Shown here piece by piece: positions 1 to 9,800 of a stretch of 64,000 nucleotides of DNA (its first letter is position 1; every line of letters starts with the position of its first letter). Made by a program: the position numbers and the translations under genes. Source of the DNA: Rhodobacterales bacterium (GTDB lineage: Bacteria > Pseudomonadota > Alphaproteobacteria > Rhodobacterales > Rhodobacteraceae). The notes under the pieces were generated by a model, which had not been told where the DNA came from, did no database searches, and worked only from the letters and a program-made list of their open reading frames with translations. The stretch spans positions 21,796 to 85,795 of the forward strand of contig PDRW01000037.1 in NCBI GenBank assembly GCA_002746935.1, in the 5' to 3' direction.

Positions 1-1
1 C

Positions 2-1132
2 TGGCTGTGCGGTGACGTGGGCGACAACCCCGACCTTGCCGCCCACGGGATCGAGGTGGTCGCGCTCGGCTCGCGGCCGCTGCTCGATCTTCCGGCGAAA
101 CGCGCGCTGATCGAAGGGCTCCACAACCGCGCCGCGCGCGACATGGTGGCCGGTTTCATCGCCGCGCGTGACACGCCGGACACGGTTTACCATGTGCACA
201 GCTGGGCGCAGATCTTCTCGCCGGCGATCTTTTCGGGCCTTGCCCGGGTGTCGCGGCGGGTGCTGCTGCATGCCCATGACAGCTTTCTCGCCTGCCCGAA
301 CGGCGTCTATATGGACTACCGCAAGAACCTCGCCTGCGCCCGGGTGCCGAATTCCTTCGACTGCATCACCACCCATTGCGACAAGCGCAGCTATGCGCAG
401 AAGCTCTGGCGGGTGGCGCGGGAAGCGCGGGTGCATTGGGGCCTCGGCGACCTCGGGGAATGGGGCGGGATCGTCGCGATCCATCCGGCGATGGTGCCGA
501 AGCTCACCCGCGCGGGCTACCGCGAAGACAAGGTGTTTACCCTCCGCAACCCGGTGGTGCCCTTCAGCCGCGAACGGATCCGGGCGGAGGAGAACCGGGC
601 GCTGCTCTATCTCGGGCGGATCGAGGAGGACAAGGGCGCGGGCGCGCTGGCCGAGGCGGCGGCACGGGCGGAAGTGCCGCTGATCATGCTCGGCGAAGGG
701 CCGATGAAGGCGGAACTCGCGGCGCGCTTCCCCGGGGCGGAGATGGTCGGCTGGGTCGACAAGGCGGGGATCGGCGCCCATGCGGCCCGCGCCCGGGCAC
801 TGGTGATGCCGTCGCGCCACCCCGAACCCTTTGCGCTGGTCATCGCCGAGGCGGTGGCGAGCGGCCTGCCGGTGCTGGCGGCGGATACGGCCGCGGTGGC
901 GGGCGAGGTGGAGGCGGGCGGGCTCGGCTATGCCTTTGACGTGTTCGACCCGGCCAGCTTCGACCGCGCCATCGCCCGGATCATGGCGCTGACCCCCGAG
1001 GAGGTGAAAGCGATGAGCGAGCGCGGGTTTTCCGGCGAAGCGGCGCTGGGGAACACCCCCGAAGGCTGGATCGACGGTCTGGAGGCGCAATATGCGCGGG
1101 TGTTGCGGGAAGTCGAGGACGCCGGGGCCTGA
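2..1132 (+). CDS. Glycosyltransferase family 4, 5'-truncated by window edge
   Basis: This is a GT-B fold glycosyltransferase that probably adds a sugar to a growing exopolysaccharide repeat unit on the cytoplasmic side. The open frame runs to the left window edge; the GTG at 17 is probably internal, because the upstream codons continue the same frame without a good ribosome site. The GT4 donor-binding half is recognisable: LLYLGRIEEDKGAGAL (about residue 200), then a VMPSRHPEPFALVIAEAVA segment, the EX7E-type motif of GT4 enzymes, about 75 residues later. The N-terminal acceptor half has a YHVHSWAQ motif. It converges on the GT2 gene at 1379 and is separated from it by a GC-rich repeat block. 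Sugar specificity cannot be read from sequence. Confidence 0.85.
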   Translation, partial: WLCGDVGDNPDLAAHGIEVVALGSRPLLDLPAKRALIEGLHNRAARDMVAGFIAARDTPDTVYHVHSWAQIFSPAIFSGLARVSRRVLLHAHDSFLACPNGVYMDYRKNLACARVPNSFDCITTHCDKRSYAQKLWRVAREARVHWGLGDLGEWGGIVAIHPAMVPKLTRAGYREDKVFTLRNPVVPFSRERIRAEENRALLYLGRIEEDKGAGALAEAAARAEVPLIMLGEGPMKAELAARFPGAEMVGWVDKAGIGAHAARARALVMPSRHPEPFALVIAEAVASGLPVLAADTAAVAGEVEAGGLGYAFDVFDPASFDRAIARIMALTPEEVKAMSERGFSGEAALGNTPEGWIDGLEAQYARVLREVEDAGA

Positions 1133-1160
1133 GGAAGCCGGATAGCGCAGAGGCGGGAAT

Positions 1161-1290
1161 CCCGGGGGCTCTGCCCCCCGCACCCCAAAGGGGTGCCATA
1201 AGTACACCCGGGGGCGCTGCCCCCCGCACCCCAAAGGGGTGCCATGAGTACCCCCGGGGGCGCTGCCCCCGGACCCCCGAGGTATTTCTG
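1161..1290. repeat. 46-bp tandem repeat, about 2.8 copies, terminator-like
   Basis: Copies start at 1161, 1207 and 1253 with a period of exactly 46 bp; the last is truncated and diverged. Each carries a GGGGGC-(G/T)CT-GCCCCC hairpin, and the first two also carry a CACCCC-AAA-GGGGTG hairpin. The block lies between two convergent glycosyltransferase genes, so it may act as a bidirectional transcription terminator. The last copy runs into GAGGTATTTCTGGAACAAAG, a tail resembling elements elsewhere in this window and in Rhodobacterales intergenic regions. Confidence 0.75.
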
Positions 1291-1378
1291 GAACAAAGAA
1301 GAGGGGGGCGGTGTAGGGTTACCGCAGCCTGCGTTTGCAGCTTGAGGCCGGCAGCCTGAAGCGCCGGGCCCCCGGGGC

Positions 1379-2380
1379 TCAGAGATCCAGAATGCGTTGT
1401 GGCGAAATCCGGCCGCGGATCAGGTCCACCATCGCGATCAGATTGCCTTTCAGCCGGCCGCGAAAATCGGTGTAGGGCTTCGGCACGAAGGAATGCGCGA
1501 GGTTGGACAGGGTGTTGCGGGAGGTCATCTCCAGCACATGGGTCAGCGTCATCGAGCCCTTGCGCAGCAGATAGACCGGGTTGGCGATCTGCGAATAGCC
1601 CAGCCGCACCCCCGGCGTCCGCCCGGTCTTGGTGCCGAGATGCACGCCGCGCATGGCGCCGGATTTCACCAGCTTGCCGTAACGCGCGATGCGGCGTGAG
1701 AAATCCACGTCTTCGAGCCAGGAATAAAGCGGCAGGTCTTCGTCGAACCACAGCTCATAGGCGGCCACCACCGACACCCGGAAGGCGAAATTGCAGCCAT
1801 AGCCGGAATAGGCGGGGCGGATGTCCGTGGACAGCCTGGCGCTGTTGCGCTCCGCCAGCAGCTTGCGGCCCTCATCGTGGTTGTAGCCCGGCCCCCGGAT
1901 GCCGTCGGCCAGCACCGTACCGGTGGCCAGCACCACCTTGGGGTCGTCCTGAAACACCTCGACGGTCTTTTGCAGATAATCCGGCGCCATCAGGAAATCG
2001 TCGTCGAGCATCAGCACGATGTCGTCCGGGGTGCATTCCTCGAACACCCGGTTGCGCTGGGCGGTGGCGCCCTTGCGGCCCATCACCACACGCACCGGGA
2101 AGGGCAGGGCGGTGATGTCGAGATCGCCGATGTCTTCGGGGAAGGCGAGGCTGAGGATCAGAAGGTCGGGCAACCGTTCCTGGAGCGCGATCGCGCGCAC
2201 GGTGTCGGGCAGGATCGTCGCCCGCCCGGTCGAGGGGATCGCCACCACCAGCCGGAACCCGCCCGTGGGCTCGGGCCCCCCCAGTTTGATCGGCCCCGCG
2301 GGGCCGAGGTTGACACGGTTCCGGTCCGGAAGGTCACTTGCGCGGCCGGTCCAGACCGGGCTCCTTTCATCATGGCTCAT
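1379..2380 (-). CDS. Glycosyltransferase family 2
   Basis: A 333-residue GT-A fold glycosyltransferase, probably cytoplasmic and acting in exopolysaccharide assembly. The nucleotide-sugar-binding start LVVAIPSTGRATIL is near residue 44, and the metal-binding DxD-type motif is in IVLMLDDDFLMAP near residue 120. The acceptor region WLEDVDFSRRI, an ED motif typical of GT2, is near residue 222. No membrane segment is visible. The first 40 residues are a polar, proline-rich leader before the catalytic fold; internal starts are possible. The gene is followed on the same strand by nothing but the 46-bp repeat block and preceded by the sugar transferase at 2414-3103, so the two minus-strand genes are probably co-transcribed. 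Confidence 0.85.
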   Translation of the reverse strand: MSHDERSPVWTGRASDLPDRNRVNLGPAGPIKLGGPEPTGGFRLVVAIPSTGRATILPDTVRAIALQERLPDLLILSLAFPEDIGDLDITALPFPVRVVMGRKGATAQRNRVFEECTPDDIVLMLDDDFLMAPDYLQKTVEVFQDDPKVVLATGTVLADGIRGPGYNHDEGRKLLAERNSARLSTDIRPAYSGYGCNFAFRVSVVAAYELWFDEDLPLYSWLEDVDFSRRIARYGKLVKSGAMRGVHLGTKTGRTPGVRLGYSQIANPVYLLRKGSMTLTHVLEMTSRNTLSNLAHSFVPKPYTDFRGRLKGNLIAMVDLIRGRISPQRILDL

Positions 2381-2413
2381 GCTGTTGTTCCCACTCGGCC
2401 CTGAGACAGGCGC

Positions 2414-3103
2414 CTAGCTCGCACCCTTTTGTGTCAGAACAACGGCAAAAGTCTTGAAAACGATCCGGAAATCCCCGAGCAGCGTGGCATGGCGCACATA
2501 ATCCACATCAAGCGCGACCCGGTGGTCATAGCTCGTGAGGTTGCGCCCGCCGACCTGCCAGGCGCCGGTGATCCCGGGGCGCACCGCGCAGTAATCGGCA
2601 AAGAACACACCGTAGCGCTCAGCCTCCTCCTGGATGATCGGGCGCGGGCCGACGATCGACATGTCGCCCTTCAGCACGTTCCAGAACTGCGGCAACTCGT
2701 CGAGCGAGGTCTTGCGCAGGAACCGGCCCACGGGATGGATCCGCGGGTCGTCGGCAAGCTTCTGGTCGCGTTCCCATTCGGCGCGGGCTTCGGGATCGCG
2801 CTCCAGCAGATCGGCCAGCACCTCGGCGCTGTCGATCCGCATCGAACGGAACTTGATGCAGTCGAACATCCTGCCGTTCTGGCCGATGCGCTTTTGTCTG
2901 TAAAACACCGGCCCCGGATCGCCGATCCGTGTGGCGAGCGCGATGGCGAGCATGACCGGCGCAAGCGTGAACAGGGCGAGGGCCGCAAACAGCTTGTCGA
3001 ACACAAGTTTGCCCGCCGCGATCCCGCGGCCCCTGCTGTGCCGGACCGGAAGGCCTACAGATATGACTTCCCCGCCCGGGAGCGGTCCCGCTTCAAACGT
3101 CAT
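2414..3103 (-). CDS. ExoY-like undecaprenyl-phosphate sugar phosphotransferase
   Basis: This is a bacterial sugar transferase (polyprenyl-phosphate hexose-1-phosphate transferase) that starts lipid-linked repeat-unit synthesis at the inner membrane. Visible features are one membrane segment, LFAALALFTLAPVMLAIALA, the family blocks PVFYRQKRIGQNGRMF, FRSMR, TSLDELPQFWNVLKGDMSIV and GPRP, and the C-terminal RPGITGAWQV block. The length (229 residues) matches short ExoY-type enzymes without the extra N-terminal membrane bundle. I chose the ATG at 3103 because a GGGGGA sequence lies 6-7 bases upstream; the ATG at 3142 has no good ribosome site. A second enzyme of the same family is at 33555-34400, so the locus carries two candidate initiating transferases. 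Confidence 0.88.
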   Translation of the reverse strand: MTFEAGPLPGGEVISVGLPVRHSRGRGIAAGKLVFDKLFAALALFTLAPVMLAIALATRIGDPGPVFYRQKRIGQNGRMFDCIKFRSMRIDSAEVLADLLERDPEARAEWERDQKLADDPRIHPVGRFLRKTSLDELPQFWNVLKGDMSIVGPRPIIQEEAERYGVFFADYCAVRPGITGAWQVGGRNLTSYDHRVALDVDYVRHATLLGDFRIVFKTFAVVLTQKGAS

Positions 3104-3826
3104 CTCGGTTCCCCCATAACAACACCACACAGGACCGTTCATAGCCCAGGTTTCGCCGGATGTCTGCCATACCTGCGCCCAAATTCTGCCGGATTCCCGG
3201 AAACGCTCTGTTTACAGGTTGTTTTCCTTGGCAATTCCGGGCGTCGAAGGTTTGAATGTTGATGCCGGGCAGGCAATTTACCACATGGTCAAAGCCGCCC
3301 CACACAGGATTGTGACCCCTTTGTGACCGTTTCCCGGCTTGCCGCATGTGATTCGGGCAGGCGTTCGGGCGGGCGGATGTGTTTCCGGCGGCGCTTGCGG
3401 GGCAACCTGCGGCGGCATGACGCGGTCTGCGCCGCCTGAAACGGCAGATCCGCCGCGACACCGCCGCGCCATGGCACCCGGCGTTTCGAAGCGAAACCGG
3501 TGCCCGGCCCGGGGTGATTCTGGCGAGGCCGGGCCGTGGCGCAGGGCAATCGGGTGTCGGGCCTGCGTTTGTTTTGCGCAGGGAACCAATCCTCGCACGC
3601 CTGTTTCCCGCCTCCCCGGTTCCGGTCTCCGCCGTGCCCCCGCCGTTACCCTGTCCGCGCACTGTCCGCGCCCGGGTCGCGCCCGGGCTCTTCGCCCTTT
3701 GGGCGCCCAACGCCTTGCGCTGCCATAATAAAATCCGCCCATATCCACGACTTGGCCCGATTTCCCGGGTTCTCTGGGCGGCAGGTGCCCGCAAGGCGGG
3801 GCAACGGGCGGGAAAGTTGACGGCGT
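3104..3826. other. Intergenic region without a credible gene
   Basis: This 723-bp gap separates the divergent ExoY-like and cyclodeaminase-like genes. Several long open frames exist on both strands, but they are arginine/proline-rich shadows typical of GC-rich DNA and lack recognisable motifs or ribosome sites. The stretch 3150-3310 is less GC-rich than its surroundings and may hold promoters for the minus-strand genes. No convincing promoter consensus, repeat or RNA element was identified. Confidence 0.5.
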
Positions 3827-4696
3827 ATGGTGCAAGACAGTCGGATCGTGACGGAAGCCGAACTCCGGCAGATCGTCCGGCTCGACCTCGGGCTTGTCGA
3901 TCTGATCGAAGCGTCCCTGGCCGCCGATGCCCTGGGTGACACCCGCCAGCCGGCCGGGCGGCCCATGCCCTTCGCGCAGCCGCAGGGCACGGGCGGGGCG
4001 GTGTTTTCCGACAGTGGTTTTCTCGCCGAACTGCGCGCCGCCGCCACCGGCGCGGTCGCCGCGCGCCATCTCGCGCCGGAAGAGGTGACCACCGCCGGGG
4101 TGATCGGGGCAGGCGGTCAGGCCGGCGCGCAGATCCGCGCCGCCCACCTGGTGCGGCCGTTTGAACGCGTGCTGGTCTACGGCCGCAACCCGCAGGAGGC
4201 TGCCGCCTGCGCCGCCGATCTGGTGTCGGGCCTCGGGCCGCTTGGCGTCGAGGTGGAAATCACCACCAACCCGGAAATGCTGGTAAGGCGCTCGCAACTT
4301 GTGGTCACCGCGACCCCGGCCCAAAGTCCGGTTCTGAAAGCCGGCTGGATGCACAGGGAACTGCACATCACCGCCGCCGGTGCCGGCCAGCCCTGCCGGA
4401 ACGAGATCGACCCGGCCTGCCTCGCCCGCGCCGATCTCTATGTCTGCGACCGGGTCGCGCAATGCGCCGACGCCGGCGAACTGCGTGCCGCCCGGGCTGC
4501 CGGGCTGTTCGCCGCCGCCCCGCCCGAGCTTGGCCAGATCGTCTCCGGCGCCCGCCCGGGCCGCCGTTCGCCCGCGGAGATCACGCTTTGCGAGCTGAGC
4601 GGAACCGGGGTGCAGGACTCCGGGGCGCAGGACAAGGCCGTCATCGCTCATGTCACGCGCCTGCTCGCGGAGGCCGGCATGACCGGTCGCGGCTGA
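3827..4696 (+). CDS. Degenerate ornithine cyclodeaminase/mu-crystallin-family protein
   Basis: The family converts ornithine or related amino acids to cyclic products with a bound NAD(P)+. The Rossmann motif GVIGAGGQAGAQIRAA and the downstream block SGTGVQDSGAQDKAVIAH (family: G-x-x-QD) are clear, and the protein most resembles EutC-like members. It is 289 residues, about 40 shorter than usual. The missing part lies between the N-terminal helix (LIEASLAADALGD) and the DSGFLAELRAAATGAVAARH helix. That is where the family carries the substrate-binding Arg and the Lys that holds the substrate carboxylate. The catalytic-Asp loop, normally a GSD motif before the (K/R)xE(I/L)D block, reads AAGAGQPCRNEIDP with no Asp. 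Catalysis therefore looks unlikely. Either a decaying gene or an NAD(P)-binding protein with another role. Confidence 0.7.
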   Translation: MVQDSRIVTEAELRQIVRLDLGLVDLIEASLAADALGDTRQPAGRPMPFAQPQGTGGAVFSDSGFLAELRAAATGAVAARHLAPEEVTTAGVIGAGGQAGAQIRAAHLVRPFERVLVYGRNPQEAAACAADLVSGLGPLGVEVEITTNPEMLVRRSQLVVTATPAQSPVLKAGWMHRELHITAAGAGQPCRNEIDPACLARADLYVCDRVAQCADAGELRAARAAGLFAAAPPELGQIVSGARPGRRSPAEITLCELSGTGVQDSGAQDKAVIAHVTRLLAEAGMTGRG

Positions 4697-4756
4697 CCGC
4701 CCGGATTTCGCGCGCTCCTTTTTCCTGGGGCAAATACCCCACTACCCCACGGGGGT

Positions 4757-4777
4757 CCGGGGGTGTGAAACCCCCGG
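4757..4777. terminator. GC hairpin after the cyclodeaminase-like gene
   Basis: CCGGGGG (4757-4763) and CCCCCGG (4771-4777) form a 7-bp stem with a 7-nt loop, 60 bp past the stop codon. It has no U-tract. Just upstream, TTTTTCCTGGGGCAAATACC (4717-4736) is a copy of an element seen again near 15148 and, inverted and diverged, near 1280. Confidence 0.45.
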
Positions 4778-5026
4778 CCCGGCGTTGGAAGGCTTCAGAC
4801 CGCCGGACCGCATGAAACCCGAAACAATTCCGGCCCCGCAACAGAGGCGTCGTCCTCCGCCCCCCCGTCCTGCGCCGGGCTGCCCGGAACAAGCGGTTGC
4901 TCCCGGCGATTCCGGGCGATAGATATACGCGAAGGGGGCTGCCAACATGCGGCGCACGGTCCGGGTATGTTGCGGGCGTACGGCGTTGCAGCGCGCGTAA
5001 TCAGGGTATCTGTGTGGGGTCCGGTC

Positions 5027-6856
5027 ATGTCCAATGCAAAACGTTTCTCCCGGTTTGCCGGTCTCGCACTGGCGCTCGCCGCGTTTCCGGTTCCGGCGCA
5101 GGAGCTGAGTTTCACCGTCCAGGGTGGCGGCGACGACGGGGCAGGCGAGGCGCTCACAGGAGCGCTCGAAAACGCTTCGCTGCTTCATGCGGCGCAGGCG
5201 GAGCGCGGTGAGGGCGAGGCGGGCGACCCGCGCGACGTGCTGGCCGCGGCGCGCGCCGATTATGCCCGGATGGTGAATGCGCTTTACGCCGAGGGCTATT
5301 ATGGCGGTGTGGTGCGCATCCTTGTCGATGGCCGCGAGGCCGCGTCGATGTCGCCTTTCGCGGCGCCTGCGCATATCGGCAAGGTCGAGGTTTCGGTCGA
5401 CCCCGGCCCGCGTTTCCGCTTCGGCCGGGTTTCGGTCGCCCCGCTCGCCCCGGGCACCACGCTGCCCTCCGCCTTCCGCAGCGGCGAGGTGGCGGCCAGC
5501 GCCACGGTGCGTGCAGCGGTCAAGGCGGCGGTGTCCGACTGGCGCGATGCCGGCCACGCGAAGGCGGCGCTGGCCTCGCAGCGGGTCACGGCCAATCACC
5601 CCGCCCAGACCCTTGACGCCGACATCCGTCTCGCCCCCGGGCCGCGGGTGATTCTGGGCGATCTGGTCCAGACCACGCCTTCGGCGGTGCGCGCCGAGCG
5701 GGTGCAGCGGATCGCGGGTCTGCCCACCGGCGAGGTCTACGCGCCGGCCAAGGTCGAGGCCGCCGCCAACCGGCTGCGGCGCACCGGCGCCTTCTCGTCC
5801 GTCGCCATCACCGAGGCAGAGGCGCTGGGCCCCGATGGCACGATGGATATTGCCGTGGCGCTCGCCGACCAGAAGCCGCGCCGCTTCGGCGTCGGCGCGG
5901 AGCTTGCCTCTTTCGAAGGGCTGACGCTTTCGGGCTACTGGATGCACCGCAACCTCTTTGGCGGCGCCGAGCGCTTCCGGTTCGATGCCGAGCTTTCCGG
6001 GCTCGACGCCGAGCTTGACGGGCTCGACGCCGAGGCCACCGCCCGGCTCGACATCCCCGCCGCCTTCGGCACCGACAACAACGCTTTCGTTCTGCTCGAA
6101 GGCGGCTATATCAAGGATCCGGGCTATACGATATACGGCGGCGGCGGCGGTGCCGGGGTTCACCGTATCTTCGCGCCGGGCCTCGAGGGCGAGGCGGCGT
6201 TTGCCTATCACTATGTCCATGCCGAAGACGCTTTCGGCGAGCGCGATTTCTCCTTCCTGTCGCTGCCGGCGAGCCTCACATGGGACAAGCGCGACAATCC
6301 GCTCGATGCGACCTCCGGTTTTTATGTGAAGGCCGAGGCGGAGCCGTTCTACGAATTCGAGGGTGAAACCTTTGGCGCCCGCGGCTGGCTCGACGCGCGC
6401 AGCTATCTGGGCTTCAACGATGGCGATCTGGTGCTCGCGGGCCGGGTTCAGGCGGGCTATGTGGCGGCGCCTTCGGCGGCGGATGTGCCTTCGGACTTCC
6501 TGTTCTATTCCGGCGGCGGCGGCACCGTGCGCGGCTTTCCCTATCAGTCGATGGGGGTCGAGCTCGGCAATGGCGACATCGTCGGCGGCATGGCCTTCCT
6601 CGGCGGCTCGGCGGAAGTGCGCTACAAGGTGACCGACGCCATCGGCGTGGTCGGCTTTGCCGATGCCGCGCAGGTGGGGGCGGAAAGCTTCCTTGACGGG
6701 TCCGACTGGCAGGTGGGCGCCGGCGTCGGCCTGCGCTACGACACCGGCATGGGGCCGATCCGGCTCGACGTGGCGGTGCCGGTCTCGGGGCCGGGCGCCT
6801 CGCTCGACTCCTACGAGGATGTGCAGCTCTATCTCGGAATCGGGCAGGCGTTTTGA
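5027..6856 (+). CDS. tamA: TamA, outer-membrane assembly factor (BamA superfamily)
   Basis: TamA is an Omp85-family outer-membrane barrel that works with TamB in moving outer-membrane proteins and possibly lipids across the envelope. The product is 609 residues with a signal peptide ending in FPVPAQE, so the ATG at 5027 is the likely start (an open frame extends 20 codons upstream, but those residues are not signal-like). POTRA-like segments cover about residues 70-290 (YARMVNALYAEGYYGGVVRI, VYAPAKVEAAANRLRRTGAF). The C-terminal half is a Gly/aromatic-rich barrel with GGGGTVRGFPYQSMG, the VRGF motif of Omp85 proteins, and it ends in a terminal Phe (LYLGIGQAF), as barrel proteins usually do. 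tamB starts 2 bp after the stop codon, so the two are certainly one operon. Confidence 0.92.
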   Translation: MSNAKRFSRFAGLALALAAFPVPAQELSFTVQGGGDDGAGEALTGALENASLLHAAQAERGEGEAGDPRDVLAAARADYARMVNALYAEGYYGGVVRILVDGREAASMSPFAAPAHIGKVEVSVDPGPRFRFGRVSVAPLAPGTTLPSAFRSGEVAASATVRAAVKAAVSDWRDAGHAKAALASQRVTANHPAQTLDADIRLAPGPRVILGDLVQTTPSAVRAERVQRIAGLPTGEVYAPAKVEAAANRLRRTGAFSSVAITEAEALGPDGTMDIAVALADQKPRRFGVGAELASFEGLTLSGYWMHRNLFGGAERFRFDAELSGLDAELDGLDAEATARLDIPAAFGTDNNAFVLLEGGYIKDPGYTIYGGGGGAGVHRIFAPGLEGEAAFAYHYVHAEDAFGERDFSFLSLPASLTWDKRDNPLDATSGFYVKAEAEPFYEFEGETFGARGWLDARSYLGFNDGDLVLAGRVQAGYVAAPSAADVPSDFLFYSGGGGTVRGFPYQSMGVELGNGDIVGGMAFLGGSAEVRYKVTDAIGVVGFADAAQVGAESFLDGSDWQVGAGVGLRYDTGMGPIRLDVAVPVSGPGASLDSYEDVQLYLGIGQAF

Positions 6857-6858
6857 CC

Positions 6859-9800
6859 ATGCGCCGCCGTTACGCCCCGCTTCTCGCCGCCTGTCTCGCG
6901 GTCGCCCCGGCCTTTGCCGAAGAGGAGGTCGACGACAAGACCTTCCTCGAAAACCTGTTGCAGGACAAGCTTTCGGCTGCCGGCCGCAGGGTGGAGGTGA
7001 CCGGCTTCGCGGGGGCGCTGTCGTCGCAGGCGACGATGCAGCGGCTGACGATCTCCGACGACGAGGGCGTCTGGCTGTCGATCGAAGGTGCGCAGCTCGA
7101 CTGGACCCGCTCGGCGCTGCTGGTCGGACGGCTCGACGTGCAGTCGCTCTCGGCCAAACGGATCGAGATCGTCCGCGCACCGGTCGCGGTGAGCGACGGG
7201 CCGGAGCCCGCGGCGAGCGCGTTTTCGCTGCCGGAACTGCCGGTGTCGATCAGCATCGGCAAGATTTCCGCCGAAACCCTGGTGCTCGGCGAGCCCCTGC
7301 TCGGGGTCGGCGCGAGCTTCCGGCTCGAAGGTGGCGGCCAGTTGGAGGACGGCGCGGGCGATGCCCGGATCGCGCTGCAACGGATCGACGGCGAGCAGGG
7401 CAACTTCGCCATTGCCGCCGGCTATTCCAACGAAACCCGGGTTCTGAAGCTCGATCTCGACCTTGACGAAGGCGCGGGCGGGATCGTCTCGCGGCTCACC
7501 GGGTTGCCCGGCGGCGCGCCGCTGTCGTTCGAACTGAAAGGCACCGGGCCGGTGGACGACTATGCCGCCGAACTCACGCTGGCCACCAACGGGTCCGAAC
7601 GCATCGGCGGCCGGGTGACGCTCCTGCGCAAGAGCCCCGATGCGCCGCTCGACTTCACCGCAAAGCTCGAAGGCGACCCGACGGCGCTGCTCGCCGAGGA
7701 GTACCGCGCGTTTTTCGGCAAGGATGTGCGGCTTGCGGTGGCCGGGCGGCAGGATACGGCGGGGATGCTCGACCTTGCGACGCTCGACATTGGCGCGGAG
7801 GCGCTCACCCTCTCCGGCTCGGCGCTGATCGGTCCCGGCGGCTGGCCCGAACGGGTGGCGCTTGCGGGCAAGGTTGCCGCCCCCGGCGGCGGTGCGGTGC
7901 TTCTGCCTCTGGGGGGCGATCCGACCTCGGTCGAGGGGATCGCGCTCAGCTTCAGTCATGACGCCGCGCAGGGCGAGGACTGGCGCGCCGAAGTCACGCT
8001 CGACAAGCTCTCGCGCCCGGATCTGAAGCTCGAAACCGCCCGCCTCATCGGCCGTGGCCAGATTTCCGCTGACGAAAACGGCGTGCCGGTTTTCGGTGGC
8101 CATGTGGATGTCACCGCGCTGGGGCTCAGCGGCGCCCCCGACAGCCCCGCCGCCGCCATCGGCCCGGACCTGACGGGCAGTTTCGACCTTGTGCGCACCA
8201 GCGGCGAGACCCTCCGCTTCGAAAACCTCGCCCTCGACGGCGGCGATTTCGGCCTCACCGGCGACGTGACCCTCGACACACTGGTCGATCAGCTCGAACT
8301 CGCCGTCTCGGGCAAGGTCGTGCTCGAAACGCAGAACCTCGCCCGGTTCGCGCCGGCTGCGGGACAGGATCTTTCCGGCGCCGCGCGGCTCGCCATCGCC
8401 GGCGAAGCGGCGCTGCCCGGCGGGCCGTTCGACGTGGAAATCACCGGTGCCACCCGCGACATCGGCATCGGCAACGAACAGTTCGACCGGCTGTTCGCGG
8501 GCGAAAGCCAGCTGGCGCTTGCCGCGGCCCGGGGTGCCGAAGGCACGGAGATAAAGCGGCTGGAGCTTCTTGCGCCGGGCGCGGGCCTTTCCGGCACCGG
8601 CTGGCTCGCGGCCACAGGCAGCCAGCTTGCCCTGCGCTTCGACATGTCCGACGTCGCGCTGCTGGACGACCGGCTGAGCGGCCCGGTGGCGCTGGAGACC
8701 CGCGCGCTGCAAGAGGGCACCGCCTGGAACATCGCGCTCGACGCCACCGGCCCCGGCGGTGCGCTGGTGGATTTCGACGGGCGCGCCGAGACCGGCCCGC
8801 GCGGGCTCGAACAGATCACCACCGTCAGGGGCAACCTTGGTGCCGGCATCGAGCGCCTTGCCGCCTTTGCCGGTGTGGCGGGGATGAAGCTCACGGGCGC
8901 CGCCCGGCTCGATACCGCCGCGTCCTATGACCTCGGCAGCGGGGCCTTCAGCCTTGAGGGCAGCGGCGCCACCCGCGACATCGGCATCGGCAACGCGCAA
9001 TTCGACCGGCTGTTTGCCGGCGAGAGCCGGCTTGCCTTCGCCGCCGCCCGCAATGATGAGGGCACCAGGATCGACCGGCTGACCCTCGCCGCGCCCGGCG
9101 CGAGCCTCTCCGGCACCGGCTGGCTCGCGGCCACCGGCAGCCAGCTTGCGCTGCGTGTCGACATGCCCGACGCCGAGCTGCTGGACGACGGGCTGAGCGG
9201 CCCCGTGGCGCTGGAGGCCCGCGCCCTGCAACAGGAGAGCCCCGCCTGGGATCTCACGCTCGACGCCACCGGCCCCGGCGGCACGGTGGTGGATTTCGAC
9301 GGGCGCGCCGAAACCGGTCCGGACGGGCCGGAACAGATCACCGCCGTCAGCGGCAAGCTCGGCGCGAGCGCCGAGCGCCTTGCCGCCTTTGCCGGTGTGG
9401 CCGGGGTGAAGCTCACGGGCGCCGCCCGGCTCGATACCGCCGCGTCCTATGACCTCGGCAGCGGGGCCTTCAGCCTTGAAGGCAGCGGCACCACGCAGGG
9501 GCTTGGCCTCGGTCTTGGCAATGCCGACCGGCTGTTCGGCGGTGCCTCGCAGACGGGCTTTGCGCTGCGGCGCGACGGCGCGGGCACGCTGTTCGTCGAC
9601 CGCTTCACCCTCAGGACGCCGGAACTCGACATCGCCGCCAACGGCTCCACTCCGCAGGGCCAGCCACGGGTCGACCTGACCGCGCGGCTGCGAGATCTCG
9701 GCGTCTTCGTGCCGCAGCTTCCCGGCGCCTTCACCGCGAAGGGCACGGCAGCGCTTGGCGACGCGGGCTGGCGGCTCGACATCTCGGGCGACGGCCCCGG

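Noticed and set aside
1133-1378. CRISPR array
   Set aside because: The repeat units are directly adjacent without unique spacers and contain hairpins typical of terminators.
3278-4651. 457-codon minus-strand open frame opposite the cyclodeaminase-like gene
   Set aside because: Composition-driven shadow of the plus-strand gene; Gly/Arg/Pro-rich, no domain motifs, no ribosome site.
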